Source of the DNA: Myxocyprinus asiaticus
Lineage: Eukaryota; Chordata; Actinopteri; Cypriniformes; Catostomidae
Assembly (NCBI RefSeq): GCF_019703515.2
Contig: NC_059385.1
Coordinates: 26,764,001 to 26,828,000, forward strand
Direction: 5' to 3'
Length of the DNA: 64,000 nucleotides
Positions 59,829-64,000 of the stretch are shown one piece after another (within the stretch, counting starts at the first letter, position 1; every line of letters begins with the position of its first letter). The notes under the pieces are model-generated. The model was not told the DNA's origin, did no database searches, and was given only the letters and a program-made list of their open reading frames with translations. A program made the position numbers and the translations under genes.

Positions 59829-60325
59829 TTAATTATTTTCTGACCCTCATGTTGTTCCAAACCCTTATGCTATTATTGCTTCTGTGGAACACAAAAGGAG
59901 ACTTTTTGAAGAATTCCACACAGATCTTTTTCATATAATCTTCAAAAATTACTAAAAGAACCATAAAAGTAGTTCATATTATTCATGCACTATATTCCAA
60001 GTAATTTGATAGGTTTGTGTGAGGAATAGACTATAAGCTGTTATTCACTGAAAATCTTGCTCTCAGCCAAAGCTCTGAAATGATTCAAAAGTAGCACGCC
60101 AAGGTGTAATGAACTGCTTTGATGTCTGACACCAAACAGCATTGTTTCTTGCATGTGTTGCAACCAAACGTGACGCGTGTTCGAATATGTGGACTTGAGA
60201 ATGACATTTGAGATCTGTGGAGTGGATGATTTTTAGTGAATAACAACTTAAAATATGGTTTGTTCCTCACACAACGCTATCATATGGATTCAGAAGACTT
60301 GGAAAATAGGGCTACTTTAAAGGTG

Positions 60326-60403
<78 letters not shown>

Positions 60404-60625
60404 TATTGTTTTTATTTTATTTATTTTTTTGTGTCCTTTTGAGCTTGACAGACATGGCCACTATGAACTGTTATTATATGGAAAAGAGCTGTGTGACTTC
60501 TTTAAAAACAATCGCCTTTTCAGTTGCATGGGAAAAAACAGCATAAGGGTTTGGAACAACATGAGAGTGAGTAAATAAGACAGAATTTTCATTTTTGTGG
60601 GAATTATTCCTATAAATGGGTGGAA
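59829..60625. mobile_element. Foldback MITE, second subfamily, with AT microsatellite
   Basis: The left arm TGACCCTCATGTTGTTCCAA and right arm TTTGGAACAACATGAGAGTG are complementary, with CCTTATGCT/AGCATAAGG extending the pairing. The centre differs from the 40268 type and holds the AT run at 60329-60400. Confidence 0.75.
60329..60400. repeat. AT microsatellite
   Basis: About 35 AT units inside the foldback element. Confidence 0.95.
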
Positions 60626-61300
60626 TGTACCATTTGTGGCCTTGACTGTAGTCATTCATATGCAATAATTTTATTTATAACAAATATACTAGCTAGTGTT
60701 GTTTATCTTCACTGTGTTTTTGCTGAATATCTGCCTTGTTTCAGTGAAATGAACATACTCAAATATGTCAAGCTGATACTACATTGCAATTAATTAAACT
60801 AATGTATTATTGTTGTCCCAATATTGCTTAGCTATAAATTAGCTAAATTAAATTTCATTTAACAAATATTATTATTACTTTTAAGTGTATATACCATACT
60901 TGTCTGGTGGCTCAGTTAAGCTCTAAAGGTCATGTCCTGTAACTTTAAAATGGCTTGTCCAACTGTAGGAAAATTATGATAGAGGGTTATGGATTGTGTC
61001 ATAATATTTGTGGATTGCATAGATAATACTGCCTGCTACACTGATATCAAGCTGCAAAAGATCGACAGTCATACAATACTTTGTGTTATCTAACATGATA
61101 ATCAAGTTTGAGTATAGTTTTTGCTTAGTAGAGGTGGTTTTCAAATTAAGAAATGTGTGTTTGCTCTCTTTTTGGTAATGAAGCAAAGAAAATACTGTGC
61201 TCATCAATAAAGCATGAATTAATTTGATGAAAATTAATTTGTTGGGCAAAGCAGCCCACTGCTCTGCTTTTTAAAAACCAATTATTTATTTCTGACTTCC
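60626..61300. other. Intergenic, no feature recognised
   Basis: AT-rich. No gene or repeat recognised. Confidence 0.5.
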
Positions 61301-62200
61301 GACTGGGGGGGGAATGTAGCTCGGCTGGACATCATTTTGTTAACTGAGAATTGATTAGATGGTGAAAAGTGGTGTCTTACATGACAAATATGAAAAATAA
61401 GAGGGCTCGGTGACGTCAGCGGAAAAGGAAAGTACTTTAAGCATCACACAAAAGCAAAGGTTTTCGGTTACCGACGCCATCGAAGAAATTAGCTTTTTGC
61501 AGTCAGCCATGATTTATGTTCTGCGAGAGAAAGTGTCAACATAGAATTTATTAACTTCATGCATGCTTTGTGGTCTTAAACACCACATGACGAACAGTGG
61601 CCATTTTGAGCAAAAAATTTAATAAAACACACACACAAGTCTGTCACTCACAACCCTGTAACATTTCTCCTCTGTCGTCCTGTGACGGGGTTCAATGAAT
61701 ATTGTTCCAAAAATATGGAACAGTCAGTATATTATACATTACAAGTACTATGTATTTATTTACTTGAATGAAAAAATATTTGGTAGAAGCCTAGTGGTGG
61801 GAGAGTTGTTACGGGGTTGAGAAGAGAGTGACAATATTGGATAATTAAAATGGGAACACAATTAAAAATCAATGTTTGCTGAGCACAGCCTGACATCTTA
61901 AGGGCTAGCACAAAAAAAAAAGTTGGGGGTTTAGTTAAAAATCTGACTTAAAACATGTTTAACAAAAATAATGAGACTACAGACACAATTTGCCTATTTG
62001 TAGCTTCATCACATAAAAATGATAAAACTATCATAAATGTCATATTTGTAGTCATTAAATTGGTTTGAGGAACACATGAGCAGTAGATTGATGTTTATTT
62101 TATAATCAGTATTGCGTAGTCATTTTCAAACCACTTCCATAAATGTCGGTGACGGGGTTGAGAACAGGTGTCCAAAAAAAAAAAAAAAAAATTATATATA
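61301..62200. other. Unclassified block with recurring ACGGGGTT
   Basis: ACGGGGTT occurs at about 61685, 61811 and 62152, each time with similar neighbours (TGACGGGGTTGAGAA-type). A GTGACGTCAG CRE-like word is near 61409. It may be the remains of an element I cannot name. A short AT run ends it. Confidence 0.35.
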
Positions 62201-62457
62201 TATATATAATTTATATTAAATGGGTTTTGATGTCTGAGGTGAGAAAATAGAATTTGTAGGAAGTTTAATATGTGCCTAATGCTGTGGAATATTCAGACAA
62301 TTAATAAAATGTAGTTAAAATAATAATTATAAAGTTGAAATATCACCGAATCCAGACCCTTTTATTAGTCTACAGATACTGGAGTCTTCATCTCGTGTGT
62401 ACATGATTTTTTTTTTTTTTTTTTACATAATTTTCAAAAAAAAGAAAAAAATTCTTC

Positions 62458-62690
62458 TTCCAATTAACATTTTTTATTGATTCATAGACATATCACAAAG
62501 AAAAAACACAATATATATACACTGAATCACATTAACATTTAACCCCCAGTATTACCCCTGAGACCGAATGCATAATAATAAAACTAAATCTTGGGTAGGC
62601 CTAGCCAACCTTTGTCAATCGGCCTATTTATCTTATTAAAATGTAATCTAGGATGCTTACAAAAAATGGTTCATTTTAATGTGTGTAAAA
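62458..62690 (-). mobile_element. L1-like LINE 3' fragment
   Basis: The left part (TTTTTTATTGATTCATAGAC) is the L1 3' end as at 8396 and 29085. It then jumps directly to the ORF2 region matching 34720-34790 in complement (CTAGCCAACCTTTGTCAATC), so it is internally deleted. Confidence 0.75.
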
Positions 62691-62727
62691 CATTTGAACA
62701 AGAATAAATTACTGAGTGCACCTTTAA

Positions 62728-63155
62728 AGGATTAGTTCAGAAACAGATCAATATTTAGGTCCTTTTTTACTATAAATGCTCCTCACTGCCCAGTAGGTGG
62801 CGATATGCACAAAGTATGCAAATACCAAAAACAAAAGAAGAATGTGAAAGTGGATTTTTATGGTAAAAAAAAAAGGACTTAAATATTGATCTGTTTCTCA
62901 CCCACATCTTCTGAAGACATGGATTTAACCACTGGAGTCTTATGGATTACTTTTATGCTGCCTTTGTACTTTTTTAGCTTCAGAGTTTTGGTCACCATTT
63001 AGCCTACTTGCATTGTGAGGACCTACAGAGCTGAAATATTCTTCTAAAATGTTTATTTGTGTTCTGCAGAAGAAAGAAAGTCATACACATCTGGGATGGC
63101 ATGAGGGTGAGTAAATGATGAGAGAATTTTAATTTTTGGGTGAACTATACCTTTA
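62728..63155. mobile_element. Foldback MITE, copy lacking most of the left arm
   Basis: Starts at GGATTAGTTCAG then jumps to the centre (CTGCCCAGTAGGTGGCGATA). It keeps the full right arm ending TTTGGGTGAACTATACCTT. Confidence 0.75.
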
Positions 63156-63419
63156 AGAAACCCACTGGTAAGAATAATTAGGGTGTTATCATCTGGACCC
63201 CGAACACTTGACCATGTTAGCGTAAATAGGTAAAATGAGGACTGTTTCTCTGAAGGAAATTACCGGTAATATATTCTGAATAAAAATCATCAGTCTCATC
63301 CATGTATATATTGCCCTTGATTAAAACACATTTGAATTACCATATATTTTCTATCATTTTATTTCACACAAACAGCTGTTTTGCCACTACAATGGCCATC
63401 AGCTTGACATAAATGTGAC
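63156..63419. other. Spacer before the CpG-rich region
   Basis: AT-rich sequence with no feature recognised. Confidence 0.4.
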
Positions 63420-63977
63420 AATCCCCCCCCCCCCACCACTCCTCCCTCCTCCCTCCTCCATCACGCCTCATGGTCCTGCAGGGTTTTGCAACTACCGGGT
63501 GGAAACTGCCGTGATGATTCGCTTGCAGTGCACCATTTCCTTGACAGGAGGTTAAGCCCCGCCTTTCCTGAAAGCAATGCAGCTCTCCGAGAACGCGATT
63601 GGTCCAGAGAGCTATCAATCACTATTCACACACAACGGCGAACAGAGAGGGGGCGGTCTCAAGTAAGAAAATTATAAGGTCATTGGAATTACCAGGGTTA
63701 CAATGAAGCGATAGCAGATAAGAATGAAAAAAATGAATTAAACGGGAGCAAAGTCCAACCAAAGAAGCCGTACTTGTTAGGCAAACACAGGCGTGTGGTG
63801 GTTACACACCGGCACGTGTGAATCAGCGCAGGTAAACGCGGTGGAGGTTTCGCTTAAGCCGATCAAGGTGGGATTGAACGGAACAGGTTCCCCTTCTGCC
63901 TTAATACACGCGCTATCGTCATCACGGAGACCGAAACTGAGGTATTTCACGGAGCACAGACACCTACATTTACAAAT
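63420..63977 (+). promoter_or_regulatory. Probable promoter/5' UTR of a downstream gene
   Basis: Composition becomes CpG-rich and free of repeats. It contains CCCCGCC (63557), ATTGGTCC (a reversed CCAAT, 63599) and GGGGGCGG (63650), then CACGTG at about 63814. The pattern resembles a CpG-island promoter running rightward. The direction and start are inferred. Confidence 0.45.
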
Positions 63978-64000
63978 ATGCTACCAAATGTCCATTTCCG
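63978..64000 (+). CDS. Possible start of a downstream gene (cut by window end)
   Basis: ATG at 63978 after ACAAAT opens MLPNVHF and then leaves the window. No family can be assigned from seven codons. It could equally be an upstream ORF or a chance ATG. Confidence 0.2.

Overview
This is vertebrate nuclear DNA, almost certainly from a teleost and probably a cyprinid. Genes are sparse and split by introns. Nearly everything between the exons is transposable-element debris of kinds known from fish: DIRS-type tyrosine-recombinase retrotransposons, L1-like and CR1/L2/Rex-like LINEs, Tc1 elements, hAT non-autonomous elements, foldback MITEs and tRNA-derived SINEs. The teleost call rests on the two host genes and this mixture. 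The cyprinid call is an inference from the repeat families.

Two host genes can be supported, both on the + strand. fam163b (coding exons 27855-27947 and 38996-39445, 180 aa) encodes a small membrane-anchored protein. Its single coding intron of 11,048 bp is filled with nested L1, hAT and DIRS insertions. swi5 (five coding exons between 54174 and 59750, 139 aa) encodes the partner of SFR1 that stimulates RAD51. It has a compact promoter with ETS, CACGTG, CCAAT and E2F-like sites, and a third intron swollen by two Tc1 transposons. The last 580 bp look like the CpG-rich promoter of a third gene, whose possible start codon is at 63978.

Layout: 1-5466 is the 3' part of a DIRS element carrying two insertions. 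8385-10193 is a deleted L1. 11451-14575 holds a SINE-like repeat, a CCAGC-rich repeat, an 85-bp tandem repeat and a candidate LTR. 15063-16208 is a hAT element with a MITE inside it. 18600-26990 is a dense cluster (small LTR element, LINE, second DIRS family, palindromic tRNA-like element) bracketed by two inverted copies of one repeat. 27832-39445 is fam163b. 40268-53700 is a run of foldback MITEs, SINEs, a 2.7-kb inverted-repeat element, a hAT element with a perfect 8-bp target duplication and a LINE. 53940-59750 is swi5. 59829-63155 is more foldback and L1 debris.

Every transposon reading frame I examined carries stops, frameshifts or deletions, so none is claimed to be active. The most informative structures are the DIRS terminal and internal complementary regions, the palindromic tRNA-like element at 25262-26259, the long inverted-repeat element at 46383-49065, and a MITE whose TTAA target can be read from a paralogous empty site within this window. 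I did not find a clearly new biological system. Family names come from recognition of motifs and have not been tested by database search.
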